A stretch of DNA of 64,000 nt from Monomorium pharaonis (taxonomy: Eukaryota > Arthropoda > Insecta > Hymenoptera > Formicidae). The translations under genes were made by a program, and so were the position numbers. A model generated the notes under the pieces. That model did not search any database, was not told the origin of the DNA, and saw only the letters and a list, made by a program, of their open reading frames with translations. Where the stretch lies: positions 26,306,774 through 26,370,773 of the forward strand of contig NC_050468.1 in NCBI RefSeq assembly GCF_013373865.1, read 5' to 3'. Of the stretch, positions 12,711 to 25,026 are shown in pieces. Each line of letters starts with the position of its first letter. Position 1 is the stretch's first letter.

Positions 12711-15700
12711 ATACTACTTAAATTATGTAGTTTTGTTTTTGTGAAAAGAAATAAAGAAACCTTATTTCTTTAATTTTAAATAAATCAGCAGAAATAATAT
12801 AACGTCTCTAATTTTTTCCGAAAAAGAATTTCTGCGCTAATTAAACACTTCATTATTGGAATTATAAGTGATAATTCTTGGATATTTATAATCCAAATTT
12901 TTTTTTACATAAAACGAAAAATAAAATGTTAAAATATTGATATACAATATGAGAAGGTAATATTACAATAGAATTGATATTAGAAGGAGAAAGCGAATGA
13001 AAAAGATAAGTTTTTAATTGAAAACATTGATTATTATTTAGTTATTGTATAATAAATGGAGAGGGACCATAATACCACCTTCTCCTCTATATGATGCAAC
13101 AAGAATGCTGTCTTATTTCATTGTTGTACAGCATACTATACATTTCTAGAGATTGACTTCGTTATCCAATTATCCGCGCATTTCAATAATCTTACATAAT
13201 AGAAGAGCAATAACTCGCTCGCTACTCAGCGACTCTCTGAGGTAACGGTTGAGAGGGAAAAGCTTAGAGGAATACACATCTGTTGCCGGAAGCATTTTGA
13301 TCCGTTCGGATGTATCTAATTTTTTTCTTTTACGAGCAATTCATTTCGTTTCTCCTGACGCAATCGTAATATTTTATAAATGATCGAGTGTGAATTTTAT
13401 AAAATGGATATGTGTAGCGTGTATGTAACGGAGAAAACGGACAGGAGGCAGATGTCTTACCGTTACAAGAAAATGTAACGGTGAGACACCTGCTCGATTG
13501 TGCGTTTTATTCAATTTTTTTCGAATACTTTAAAATGAATATAACAATAAATCAAAATTAAAATTAGAAATTTAAACTTTTAATTATTCATTATATTAAT
13601 GTTATATTTTGTAATTGATTTTTATTTTTATGCAATATATCTTACAGTTTGTTTGATTCTCTTAAAAGGACCGTCAGTTTTATTGATTAAACGCGATTTA
13701 CAAATCGCTAATGACTAAATAATAAACAATATTTTAAATATATAATTTACAAAACATCAACAGATTCCTAAATATTACTGTACGTATATCGAGAACTCAC
13801 GCATACAATTTATCAAACGTTATATTTACTTAAATTAAACTTCTAAATTTAATTCTAACAGTTTAACTTAATTTACATATTAATTTTACATTTGACTTTG
13901 CTTTTACTTAATGCATACAACTTGTACAATTTTTTACAAAATAAAAGTTTTGATAAATGAACTGTTTTTGTTGTTATATTGAAATAAAAATCAACAAGAA
14001 AATTTATAACTTTTATTTTGACAAAAAATAGATCATATACATACGGTTCTGATTTATTTTAATTGTATAAAAGAAATTATAATTCTGTGAAACCAATATG
14101 AAAGATAGTTTGTTTAACAAACTTATTTAATAAACTATTTTTGTCATTAAAAAAAAACATCAACTTGATCTTAATCTTCTATATATTGTAAAATTATTTT
14201 AATTTTAAAATCTTTCACTAATTTGTTTAATTACAAAAGGATTACTTTTTTTTACATAATATTATATAAAATGTTATTTAAAAATTATTGAAAGAGTTTC
14301 CCCGCATATTAAAAATAAAAGTTTAAACTTTTGAGAACATTTCGTCAATTTTGTAACAACTTATTTTATTTTATTTTGGAATAATATTAAAAAATACAAG
14401 ATTACATTATTATTACATCATTTATTTAGAATATAATTGTGATTAAATTGTAATACTATTCATTTGTTTTACATGTTGAGCAGTCGTTAATTAAGACACG
14501 TAATTGACGTGATTGTGTCATCGAGATGCTGGTAGATCGTTTCAATCAAGTTTAACTCATTAAAGCTCAGAACGTCGAGCGCCGACATCCGGTGCCAAGT
14601 CCGACGTCAAATTTGTCGAGTTAGATGAAAACTCAAAAGTACACTTATACGTACGAGTCGATAGTAATTCGAGAGTTTCAAACTTCTGCATAACATTACG
14701 CTTTATATATTCCTAGTTTAGTGTACATACTTCCTATACCGTTCTGGCACTACGAATTGTATTATGTGTTGCTAAGCAATTTAAAGCGTGAGATAGAGTT
14801 CATCGGTTTTGGTTCTTCCTTAGTTGCGAGGCTGACAAACTTCGGTAATATTGCCGAGATCTGAGAAGTTTGGTAAACGGATTATTTAAAGAACGAGGGG
14901 TAATAAAGGGGTTGTGATTGGAAGATATAATTATGAATGAAAGTTAGAACTGTTGAGAATTAGTTTTTGAAAGTCACAGAAATCTACTTAAGAGGAAGAA
15001 GAAGATTACTGTAACTTTACAATTGACAAAAAAAGATTTTTCCTCCGTCTAGCTCTGAGACTTATTGTGTGCATAGATTATATATTTTCCAACCGAAGAT
15101 GATTACTTTAATTCTGAAACAGTAATTTTGTGGTTTTTGTTGAAATTTCGATATAGATAGGTAATGGAGTGGAATTTTAAAAAGTACGAAAAGATGTTAC
15201 AAATTTTAGTAATTTAGATCTCGGTTTTTTGTTTGTAATTTAATATTAAAAAAAAAATATTTTTTATTGTTTTATGTAAATTATTTTAAATTTAAGAGAG
15301 AAAGCTTAAACTAATATATGATTACAGGCAACAATTTTTATTCTTTAATTTAAAATAAAAAAACAAGTAGGATTTTTTTGAAGACATTGTTTTTTAAAAT
15401 TTCGTATTTAATATTTATAAATTTTTATAAATGGTTAAATTGCGCGTGATTGAATTATTTCATAATAATTGAACAAATAAAATATCCTTTGTTTTTTATT
15501 CCACTAACTGAGATAAAAAGAAATTAATGCGTCAGAAGAGTGGAAATAACTTATTCGTTCGATTAACACATCATCGAGTAGTTCCTGTGGCAATATTTGA
15601 TCTTACGCGATTTCGTTTTATACGGTTTTTTCTTTTTCGCGGCAAAAGTGAGGTCGTGATTTACATAAGAAAGAATAACGCCACGCTGTGAAACCTGGAA

Positions 15701-17038
15701 GAGCAGCGAAACTGGCCGGACGATATGGAAATTAAACAGTGGAAGGAGAGTTCACTCGATATTCCCGATATACGGTGAGAATTCGCTCGATTATTCCCGG
15801 TCTTGCTGTTTGGGGCTCGCACCTATGTTATTTAAGGCTACATTACAACGCATAAAGAGTTACGAAATAGCTGCACGTTTGAAAAACGCGTTTTCTCCCC
15901 ATCGGCTCTCTATCTTTATATTTATACATATATCACCGAATCGATAACGTTCAATATATTGGATGCGGCTTCCTATTTCGTATATTCCCGGCCGAATTGG
16001 AACACGAGAGAGAAGGCCTCGCCTCGTTTCCCATTTACTTCTTCGCCGTCGCGGTTGCAAGACTAGCGCATTCTCAGCGCGGCATGATCTCGCCGGATCA
16101 ATAAGAGCGAAATTACGCGAGAGTCGCGTGCACTTTCATTGAGGGAGAAGAAAAACGCGAGCATTTTCGTAAGCAACATGTTCGTGGAATCGAAAATCAA
16201 TTGAGAATCATTCGTAAAACTCAGGCAAATCGTGATAAAAATAATCGGGAGATGCAACGTTAAATCGCTAGATTTTCGCATTCTATCCGCGCACCGATCC
16301 TAATTTGATTTGACGATGACAATGGAGAGAGTTTGGATGGATTTAAATTACAGAATTCTCGGCGCCTACACTACGCTTGAAATTCTGACACACGTGTATC
16401 TGCGCTGATTGAAAACTTTGTTAACCGACCAATTTGATATTTTTATCGAGTTACTAATGTTATATTTTTTTCCAAGGATTTTCTCTCTATTTCAATGCTC
16501 AATCAGAAAGACTATTAATTATTTTTTATTTTCAATCCCTTTTCAAATCAATGTTGATGACTAATGTCCCTATTGTTCTCTGCAATGTCAAGCAACAAAT
16601 TGTATATTGAATTTTTTTTTTACTAAGTTTTATTAAGTAAGTTTTTATTGAGAAAGTGTATTCATATTGATTTCATCATTTTTTATATTTAAATAATTAT
16701 TGGCAAGTATAAAATAATATCTTTACAAACATACAAAATATTTTTTTTTAATAAAAAGTGATATTAAAATAAATACATTTATCCAAAAACAAAATTGTTT
16801 TTGTATACTTAAATATATTTTGGCATTTAAAAAATATTCCATTGTACATTGCAAATGCAATATTTTATTCGATTATAATGTGAATCAAAGCATAGAAATA
16901 AATTCTACAACGTGCAGTTGCGACAAAAGTAAATTTATTTTTTGCTCTTTATATATTTCTTTTTTATCAAATATCATGCCGCAAATTTTCTTTTTTTTTT
17001 ATTATAAATATAAAAATGAATCGCGCGAATGATATCTA

Positions 17039-17069
<31 letters not shown>

Positions 17070-17772
17070 AGCAGCGCAATAAAAGTTGCCTCTAATTAAT
17101 GTTCTCATTCGCATTGAGTGGAGCGAAACTCGTGTTTGCAATCGCGAATTGATACGACTGAACTGAATTGTAATATCCGCTGGGGAAATAAAAGTGCGCG
17201 CTTCTTTGACAAAGCGTCTTGCGTCAACAATTGTGTCAAATATGAATTTAATCGTGTTGGCGAAAATCTTTGACAGCTCGCGCGCGACGTGTAACGAAAA
17301 TATTTACATGTGTCCACGTTCGAACCGAGTTTACCGGAGTAATTACCGAGGGCAGTCGGCGGTAATAATTATGCCTGGGTAATGTACAGTGCCGTGGGAG
17401 AGATGGGTGTAGCACTAATTCAGTCCCGTCGACGTATTAATATCAGATGTTATTGATTTCAGGGGAGCACTGGTAGAGATTTGCGCGCGGCCGATAAACT
17501 ATTGCGTTAGAATCCGCCGCGCAACATTGGCATCAGACAGTTTAATTTATTATTAGAACGCTCGTTTTAACTTGTCGCATGTGTCATTTTGATCTAGCAA
17601 TTTGTAATTGGCGAACGATCGAAACCCTGAAAATAGAATGCAGACAATAAATTCTCGTTCTTTATCCGAAGACTGTCCGAGTGAACATCGACAGCTGTTC
17701 TGTACAAGTGAACTGTATTTAAGCATACAATTTTGCGATACGGTTAAAATTAAACGCACTGGTTGTCTTTCC
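12711..17772. other. Intergenic DNA with two hairpins and a (GA)n tract
   Basis: AT-rich from 12711 to 15500. CpG-containing between about 15540 and 16310, then AT-rich, then CpG-richer from 17100 to 17550. A 19-bp-stem hairpin lies at 13448-13493 (separate entry). A weak palindromic stretch with about 45-bp arms lies at 13923-14033. A (GA)n plus G run is at 17041-17070. No gene recognised. Confidence 0.5.
13448..13493. other. 19-bp-stem hairpin with 8-nt loop
   Basis: Left arm 13448-13466 (GCAGATGTCTTACCGTTAC) pairs with right arm 13475-13493 with two mismatches, both G-U compatible if the RNA is read on one strand. The stem is too short for a typical insect pre-miRNA (about 22 paired bases plus a lower stem) and flanking sequence does not extend the pairing. 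Confidence 0.6.
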
Positions 17773-18615
17773 ACTCTGGGAAATAGTTTTCCCATAATAT
17801 GATTCTAACCAACTTTGAGGTCCACGATTAAGTAATCAAATTATTTGGATTGTTCGTAACCCTACTGTGAGAAAAATTTTAATCGTCTTTTTTTTTAGTT
17901 CAATAACTTAATATTTTAGTTAGTGCCTTACACGTAAGTAAAAATTATCTTTGCGTAACTGCACAGAAAAAAATTACTCTCAAATTGAAACTTATGTATT
18001 CAAATTAACGCGATCATTGTTTCACATATGACCAACAATATATAATCTTCTTAGAAGAATTTGAAAATCTTAAATTTCAAAATATTATAGTCTTATTTCA
18101 ATACTGTAAGTGTTATTTCAAGAATATAATATAATTGTTTTGATAATTTTATTCTAAGAAAATTATAATCTTCGATTTGAACATGTAATATTTTCTATCC
18201 AATATTATTACCTTTCCATTCAAGAAAATTATTCTTAAATTACAAGAATAGCGTTTTCTTGGTTAAACTATATAAAATTTTAAAATAAATCTTTATTCAA
18301 GCAAATCTTTTTGATTTAACGCAATATAATCTCATTTCAAGATTTCCGTTTTGAAACTAAAGATATTGTCAAAACAACAATATTTTTTTCCGTGTGAATA
18401 TCGACTGGATAATTAATAGAAAGATTTGACTGGAGTAATTTAAAAATTTTTTAAATAGATAGAACAGCTAATAGCAATTTTTATTTAATACAAGATTAAT
18501 TTGAAAAAATAATCAAAATAAGGTTTATGAACAATTTAAATAATTTGATTACTTAATCGTGAGCCCCAAAGTTGATTATAACCGTATATTTTGGGAAAAC
18601 TATTTTTCCCAGAGT
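17773..18615. mobile_element. 843-bp TIR element (nonautonomous DNA transposon)
   Basis: Terminal inverted repeats of about 83-87 bp (17773-17855 and 18529-18615) begin ACTCTGGGAAA and share the inner motif ACGATTAAGTAATCAAATT exactly. The interior is AT-rich with no open frame of note. A possible nested insertion is described separately. No convincing target-site duplication was seen, so the superfamily is open. Confidence 0.8.
17962..18396. mobile_element. Possible nested MITE with CACRGAAAAAAA termini
   Basis: Inside the 843-bp element, CACAGAAAAAAATTA at 17962 faces CACACGGAAAAAAATATT read inward on the other strand from 18396. Short matches such as CAAATTGAAACTTATG-like and TCAAGA motifs recur inside. 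The termini resemble those of the MITE pair at 47702 and 60940 (TACACGGARAAAA). Only the outer ~15 bp match well, so this is a weak call. Confidence 0.35.
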
Positions 18616-19669
18616 ATGTTTATATAAAATATTGTAATCTAACAGAATTATATCAGTTTCATTACGGTGAGTGATACTTGATGCTAAGCACAAAGACGAT
18701 ATTTAATTATATTTTTGAGAGGAGAATATCTCGAAATCGATCGAAACTGACCATAGATAGAAGAAAGTGTGATAGAGCTGGATTATATTTTACGTTTATT
18801 AGAGTGTGAAGTCCCGATTCGTCGTTAGGATTCGGGGAATTCATTTCGAGAAATTCCGTTAGATACTTAAAAGTATTATAAACGGTGCGTGGTCCTTTCC
18901 GACGAGAACGAAATGGCGGCGATCGATTCCCGGGAAACCGATGATCGGCCTCGCCGGATCCTGTTAAGTTCGAGGAGCGTGAGCCTGCCGATATCGCGTG
19001 CCTGCGAATCGTTTCACGGCGCGCTTGGGGCCGCGCGCGTTAATCGCTCCTGCCCGGAGTGTAATCGCGTAAATAAAGTGCCACGCATTTTCCGAGAATC
19101 GTGCCGACGGAGGCGCAACGACTTTATCACGCGGACGAAACGCGACATAGGGATGGAGAGAGAGAGAGATGGGTGAGGGAGAGACACGGGACGGATTTGG
19201 TCTACGTGAAATTGAAATCGGCCGGTTAATCGCACGTTTCTCGACGGAAAAGTAGCGCGTACGCGTAATTAAGCACGGTAGCCTTGCCCCGCCGTATCCT
19301 AACATACATTTACATGTACGTATAAATGTAGCAGGCCGCTGAATCCAGCAGGCCTTGCGAAGATGTCAAGGCCGGAACTCGTTTCCCGTCGTCGTTTCCC
19401 GCTTCTCGATAATTCTCCGCGGGGAATCCGAGGCAATTTCGTTCATTATGAAGCGTGCGCTGCGGTAACCGCGTGTCGTAAGACCGCGACGAAACCATGC
19501 ACTGCTGTTACGTTGTCTATTGTGCTATGAAAAACACCGTTCTTACGAAGATTCTTACGAAGTGAACGTAGAACGTACGTCGCATCTCCGAACGGCCGAA
19601 AAGTGACGTAATTTTTTCCACAATTCTTGAATCAATTATTGCCGTACGAAAAAAGGATATTTTATTGAC
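18616..19669. other. Intergenic DNA, CpG-rich 18890-19480
   Basis: A CpG-rich block with overlapping open frames on both strands (18889-19176 plus, 18964-19305 minus, 19014-19235 minus). Frames on opposite strands over the same bases, none with a recognisable domain, argue for composition rather than coding. Confidence 0.45.
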
Positions 19670-20047
19670 TTAAGGGAGCTCCGCTGCTAAATCAAAATGA
19701 ACAGATTTTCATGAAATTTTATAGAGAAGTTTAAATTAGTGATATAAGTTGACTGTCAAAATTTTAGAAAGGCGAACTAGCTGGTTATTTAGATATTAAA
19801 TATTTTATTAACGTGGGCTCTTATGGGAATCGATGAATTTTCAAGATTTTTCAGTTTTTATTGTTGTATTAAACGTAGAAGTATAGAACAGATGTTAGTG
19901 AAACTTTACAACGATACATCTTAGCTGTCCAGAAAAGTACTGTTAAATTTTTGAAACTTAACTACTTGCTTACTAGAAATACTGTTTGCATTTTCATCCG
20001 TCTTCAGAAATACATCAATCAGAGCAGAGTATTTCTATTCAGCAAGC
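19670..20047. mobile_element. Possible truncated TTAA-GGGAG transposon end
   Basis: TTAA at 19670-19673 is followed by GGGAGCTCCGCTGC, resembling the TTAA-GGGAGGCGTC end of the complete element at 37348. No matching opposite end was found to the right, and the interior does not code. This could be chance; it is recorded because a complete TTAA-flanked element with a GGGAGG terminus exists in the same window. Confidence 0.3.
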
Positions 20048-20161
20048 ATCCCAGTGAGAAATAGTACATCGGATCGACATCGATTCGACATCGAAATCAT
20101 CATTTCGATGTCGATTCGACGTCGAATTGATGTCGAATTCATTACCGTTTTTCGCTGGGAT
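20048..20161. mobile_element. ~114-bp MITE with ATCCCAG termini
   Basis: ATCCCAGTGAGAAATAGTAC at the left pairs with the inverted GTTTTTCGCTGGGAT at the right. The centre is built from repeats of the motif GTCGATTCGA / GACATCGA, itself palindromic around CATC at about 20098. No coding capacity and no clear target duplication. Confidence 0.7.
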
Positions 20162-20746
20162 TCTAACACAAAGGCAAGTATCGTATGCCGCTGGCTTAAA
20201 CCTCGTTCAAATTGAGTTTACTTCGACAAAGTGAAATCTTGTTTGTAATAGGCTGCACAATGAATGACATAATTATCTATTTGCGTGCTTGACTTTCGTT
20301 TGAGTCGCGATAAGTGGATTATAAAATGTCCCTTTGACTTGGAGCGTAATTACAAAGCTGCCACTAATAACCGTCTCGTCGGTGATGAAGGTTCCGGATC
20401 GACCACACGAGTAACACACATCCGTTTCTGCCCGACTCTCTCCGGTGGCGATCCGCGCGCGCAGGATATCCTGCGCGAACGAGACTCGATAATCTTCCCG
20501 CGGCTTCCACTACATCGAACGTTTGTTGCCTACGCTAAATCGTTCTCCGAATCGGCTAGAGGTGACCGCTCTAATTCCCGCGGTGCACGCTTGGCCGGCG
20601 CACGCACGCACGCACGCACGCCCGCCCGCATGCACCGTCCCTATCTTTCTTTTTTCTCTTTTTTTTTTCTTTTTTCTCCTTTTCCTTCCACTTCCCTTAC
20701 GTCAGTTAGGAACTGGCTCTATTCGCTCTATACATTGCGCGTATAA
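20162..20746. other. CpG-rich intergenic DNA with (CACG)n
   Basis: Contains a (GCAC)n/(GCCC)n tetranucleotide array at about 20598-20630 and a T/C-rich tract at 20644-20690. Two overlapping plus-strand frames (20285-20746 and 20523-20801) run through these simple repeats and are not credible proteins. Confidence 0.5.
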
Positions 20747-20876
20747 AGCCCGTTCTACATTAATCGCGAGCAACCAGTTGCGACAGCCAATGAGCGCCTA
20801 GTTTCTAGTTAAAGCTCGACAGTCATTGGCTGTCGCAAGTCGCAACTGGCTGCTTGCGATTAAAGTGGAACGGGCT
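20747..20876. mobile_element. 130-bp MITE, TAA target duplication (PIF/Harbinger-like)
   Basis: Inverted arms of about 48 bp begin AGCCCGTTCTACATTAATCG on the left; the right end reads GAACGGGCT on the plus strand. The element is flanked by TAA at 20744-20746 and 20877-20879. A 3-bp TWA target duplication is characteristic of PIF/Harbinger elements, so that superfamily is inferred. The inner arms (GCGACAGCCAATGA) pair well, making the whole a hairpin. Confidence 0.75.
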
Positions 20877-20896
20877 TAATGCGGACAGGAAACTAT

Positions 20897-20995
20897 GGCT
20901 GCGTTTCGATATTCACTGCCAGTACTGAAAATCTATAGTTTACGTCACATACACTGTAGAATTTCAGTACTGACAGTGAATATTGAAACGCAGCC
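20897..20995. mobile_element. 99-bp MITE, GGCTGCGTTT termini, TAT target duplication
   Basis: Arms of about 40 bp start GGCTGCGTTTCGATATTCAC on the left and the right end reads GAAACGCAGCC. The element is flanked by TAT at 20894-20896 and 20996-20998. It lies only 20 bp from the preceding MITE. The 3-bp duplication is again compatible with a PIF/Harbinger-type integrase, but TAT is not the classic TWA, so the assignment is tentative. Confidence 0.75.
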
Positions 20996-23900
20996 TATAT
21001 AGCGACGCACGAGGCGCTCCTATTGCTCTTTTTCTTTCTCTTTTCTCTCCCTTTTCTCTCTCTTTCTCTCTCTCTCTTTCTCCCCCGGATGCGCGGATGC
21101 TTCTTTCCCGGCTGTCGCGGCATCGGTGTCGTCGACATCGAACTGAACGCGAGCGGCGCGTCGCGTAACGATACGTCATCCGACGACGCATCCGACGAGC
21201 AGCGTCTTCCGTACTACCTCGTTTCGGCGCACCGCGACAGATGGCGCTACGTGCCGGTGTTCGGGAAAATTCTTACAAGAGATAAGTAAGATAACAATGT
21301 TTTTATTGATTACTTAAATTTGTTATTTGTAACAAACACAAGCGATCGCAAATTTTTAACGTAATATTTAAGAAAGAAGAACAATAATGAACTTATATGC
21401 TAGTTAGCTTTGTATTTTGTATATTTTTGACATCATATATGTATATTTAAATTAATGCCAATGTATCATTTATATATTAATTAATAATATTGATATACAT
21501 TTTTATTATCTACATCATATACAGTAATAATAATCTAAATATAAATAAATGATAAAATCAGCGTTATCAAAGTTAATTTAGCTGTATATGGCGCAGCAGT
21601 CTGTTTTATTCAATTTTACTGGATCCGTGGTTTATACTAAGTGATTTGGATTCTGTCGAAAATTATCATCGTGATCGAAAAGTACTGCACGATAATTACG
21701 ATATCGTTAATTTTTAAATGAAAGAAAAAACTCGAAACTTATTGATAATTTATCTCTTTAGAGAATTTAAATAACTTCTTCAATATTTATAGTTTTTCTA
21801 ATTATGCAGAAATGGAAAAAGACATAGAAAACAGAAAGAAACAATTATTAAAATGCTTTTACAAAGATATTTTAATAATAAATTTTTAATTAAAATATTA
21901 CAACAAATTACACAAATTTAAACAAAATATATAAAATATTTAATTATTATAAATTTTTTTCTCAGCTTTTTACATAGAATGTTTATTGATTATTTATTAA
22001 TTGTGAATTTTATAAATATTCCTTACTCTTTATTGCCTAAATACGCAAATTTTATTTTTAACAAAAAAGCAAAAAATCAGGATACGATATAGAAGTAACA
22101 ATTAAATTTTATTTTTTAAGTAATTTTATAATAATTGGAATAAGAAATGGTTTTCTTAATCATTGACATGACTAAATCAAATAAATATCTAATAAAGAAA
22201 TTTTTTGAATATAGAATTGAACTTTCAGTTACAAAATAAAAATTAATTGATTGAAAAGTACGAGTATATACGTTTTAGCAAGATATTTTTATATTTATTC
22301 TATATATTTTATCAAAAATTTTGTTGCAATATAATTGTGATAAATCGTACATTTATATGTATCATGTTTCATTTTTCATGTGAATATATCGAGAGTTTAT
22401 TTGTTGCAATCCCTTTAATTCTGGTTTGCGCTTTTATTTCGCATCATGAGATTGAAAACCACTAAAAATTGTACTTTATTTTTAGTTATTTGATTTTATT
22501 GTTAATACGGTATTATTTGCGACTGAATACGTTTTTCCGATTTACTGCAGAAAATCTAACAGATCCTTTATTAGAGCCCGCGTTTAATAACGAAAACATC
22601 AGCATGACGGCGAACGATAACGATTTTTCGTGCTGCATCCTGTCCCCCTCGAAAAATAAATATTAACTCCGTCAACAAGTTTTGGTAAATGTGGATGAAC
22701 GTGCATGTCGCCATTATATCCCGCATGAAAACCGATCATCCGGATTTAATCCCTCATCCAATTATCCCTCTCTTATTTACAGGCCTAATTCTGCGAGATT
22801 TAATGAACACCCTCGTGAGATTTTTTATTTCTTTGATTTCCGAAAAATTCATAACATTTTTCAATTTTTTTTTTAAATAAAAAGTTCTAAATTTCCGAAA
22901 AACTTTGTAAAGCGATACGATAAAGTTTGCAAAAAAATTCCAGCGATTAAAAGGGAAATTCGAAAATATATTTTCTTCACATCATTATGTGAAGAATCAA
23001 AATCGATAATTATTTTTTTGTCTCAATCAAAATTGATTTGAGTGATAATTAATGGCAGTCTCGGGACGCTATCTTAGAACTCCTAAAGAGATGCCATTTT
23101 TCCTTTCACCATCTCTTTTCCACTCGATTGATTACGAAAAGCTTTAGATTAATCGTCTATTGGCGTTTTTTTTTATTTTTGAGATATCAGAACGGAATTA
23201 ATTATATTCACGAAAATAAAGCGGGAAGCTGAGAGTGGCTCTCGCTCCAGTGGAATGCCGGAGACATCTAAATTATCGCGAACGTTGTAGTAGCTATTAA
23301 TACTGGTCGCGTAAGATTTCAACGGTACGCCCGTTCCAGTTATTTGCCATTTGCAAGTTACAGCCGCGCGCGATTATCGTCCAAGCGTTCCGCGCGAGCT
23401 GTTTTTCCTTATATTTATTTTATTCCTGCCGCGAAAACCGCATTCGTTAACGCACGCACCACCCGTTTCTCCTCGAGCAACGGCGCGCGTCGTGCAATTG
23501 CGTGAACATTGTATATACACGCACAACAAATTGCCCGCGCAAAGATGCGCCCGTTGATCGTGGGAACGGGGCAAAACTCGTGACAGTAGCGTGGCGTTAT
23601 TCGCTATGCGAATTAGCATTGTAAAATGCACGGGGAGATTAGAAAGGTCCTAAGAAACCCTCGGGCTAAGAAAGCCTCTGCCGTAGAACGAAAATGCGCA
23701 TGTAGCGCGATCAGCGCGAGATGCGGGTATCTTAATTGAAAACGGGAGGCACGTCGTTGATATTCGAATATGAAAATAATTTTCTGTAGATTTGATAATT
23801 GTAATATTTCACGTATGCCGAGCATATGCAGAATAGTTCACGATGTATTTAAGGTATACATGTATCTGTATGTGTATACGTAACTTTTAAGACGTCGTTT

Positions 23901-25026
23901 ACATTCTTTGTTAAATTGCGCTAATATATGAGTATACAGGTATAGAAATATAGGAGAGAGGATAAGAAGATATTTACTCGTATCTAAATTATCTTATTAT
24001 CTGGAATTCGGAGAACGAGGAAATAAGAATGAGCAAGTATTTTAGCGCAGCTATAATCAAGACGCATACTCTAAAATCGTCTAAAAAATTTTGAAGTTTG
24101 AAATCGATTTATTCTAATTAAAAATATACTTATAAATCGTGACTATACCGAAAAAAAAAGAAAAATTCTCGAATTATAAATTAGAATCTTTGGTGCATTC
24201 TTGATTTAAGATTCACCATCGGTAATCCAGCACACACTTAGTACATAAAAACTAACAAATTGTAAAAGTCTACTAAATAAACACGATGATTTGTCATCGA
24301 TGAGAAATAGCGTGCTGACGCTCGCTAAATATTCGTGAGATCGAGAGACCGGCGGCGATTAGCGTAACTCACCTCACTGTATTCGGTTTCACCTGTAGTC
24401 TTGCTATACCGAATAAGCATGAATGTTACGTCCTCTGCCGTAATTCTATATTAAAGATATAAAGATCTAGTCGGCGGCGCGTACATATGCCGAAGTAAAT
24501 AGGGAGACTCGCGCGCGCACCGATGTGTAGATAAAGCGCACATACTCTCATTGCAGGACACGCATCGCGAGCGTAAGCCTCAATTGATCCGACCATTGTA
24601 TACGAGCAAATATTGCGCGCAAGATGCATTCCATTAATTAATATTGGGACGCATTCTTGCCTGCGCCCCTCGTTTCACCCACCTGCGCAAATATTCATAA
24701 TTTCTCTTTTCTCCCCTTTTCCCTCTCTCTTTCTCGTCGCATTTACGCACAGCGAAACACGTGTTTTAACAACGGCCTCGCTTTGGATTAATAACTTAAT
24801 GGCGGTCTAAGGTAGGATTATTCATTAATAAAGCAAAATTTTTAACGTGTTTTTGAGATTTTATATCAAAGGGAACTTAAAAAGAACATGTAGGATATTA
24901 AAGATTGGAAAAGGATTGACAAGTTCCTGAAGCATAAATAAAATGAATTTATGTAATTAAGTATGCATACAGAAAATTATATTTTTTTCTTTAATTTATA
25001 TTAAAGCATATTTTGTTTATACAATA
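20996..25026. other. Intergenic DNA, no gene recognised
   Basis: CpG-rich at 21080-21290 with a CT-rich run at about 21025-21085, AT-rich from 21290 to 23200, CpG-containing at 23220-23760 and 24300-24800. Short hairpins exist (for example CTTCACAT facing ATGTGAAG at about 22975-22995). Overlapping opposite-strand frames at 23351-23631 look like composition artefacts. Confidence 0.45.

Noticed and set aside
17300..17330. tRNA B-box-like GGTTCGAAC (minus strand)
   Set aside because: No A box, anticodon arm or acceptor stem can be drawn around it.
20285..20801. Plus-strand frames of 153 and 92 codons
   Set aside because: They run through a (CACG)n array and a T/C tract and into a MITE.
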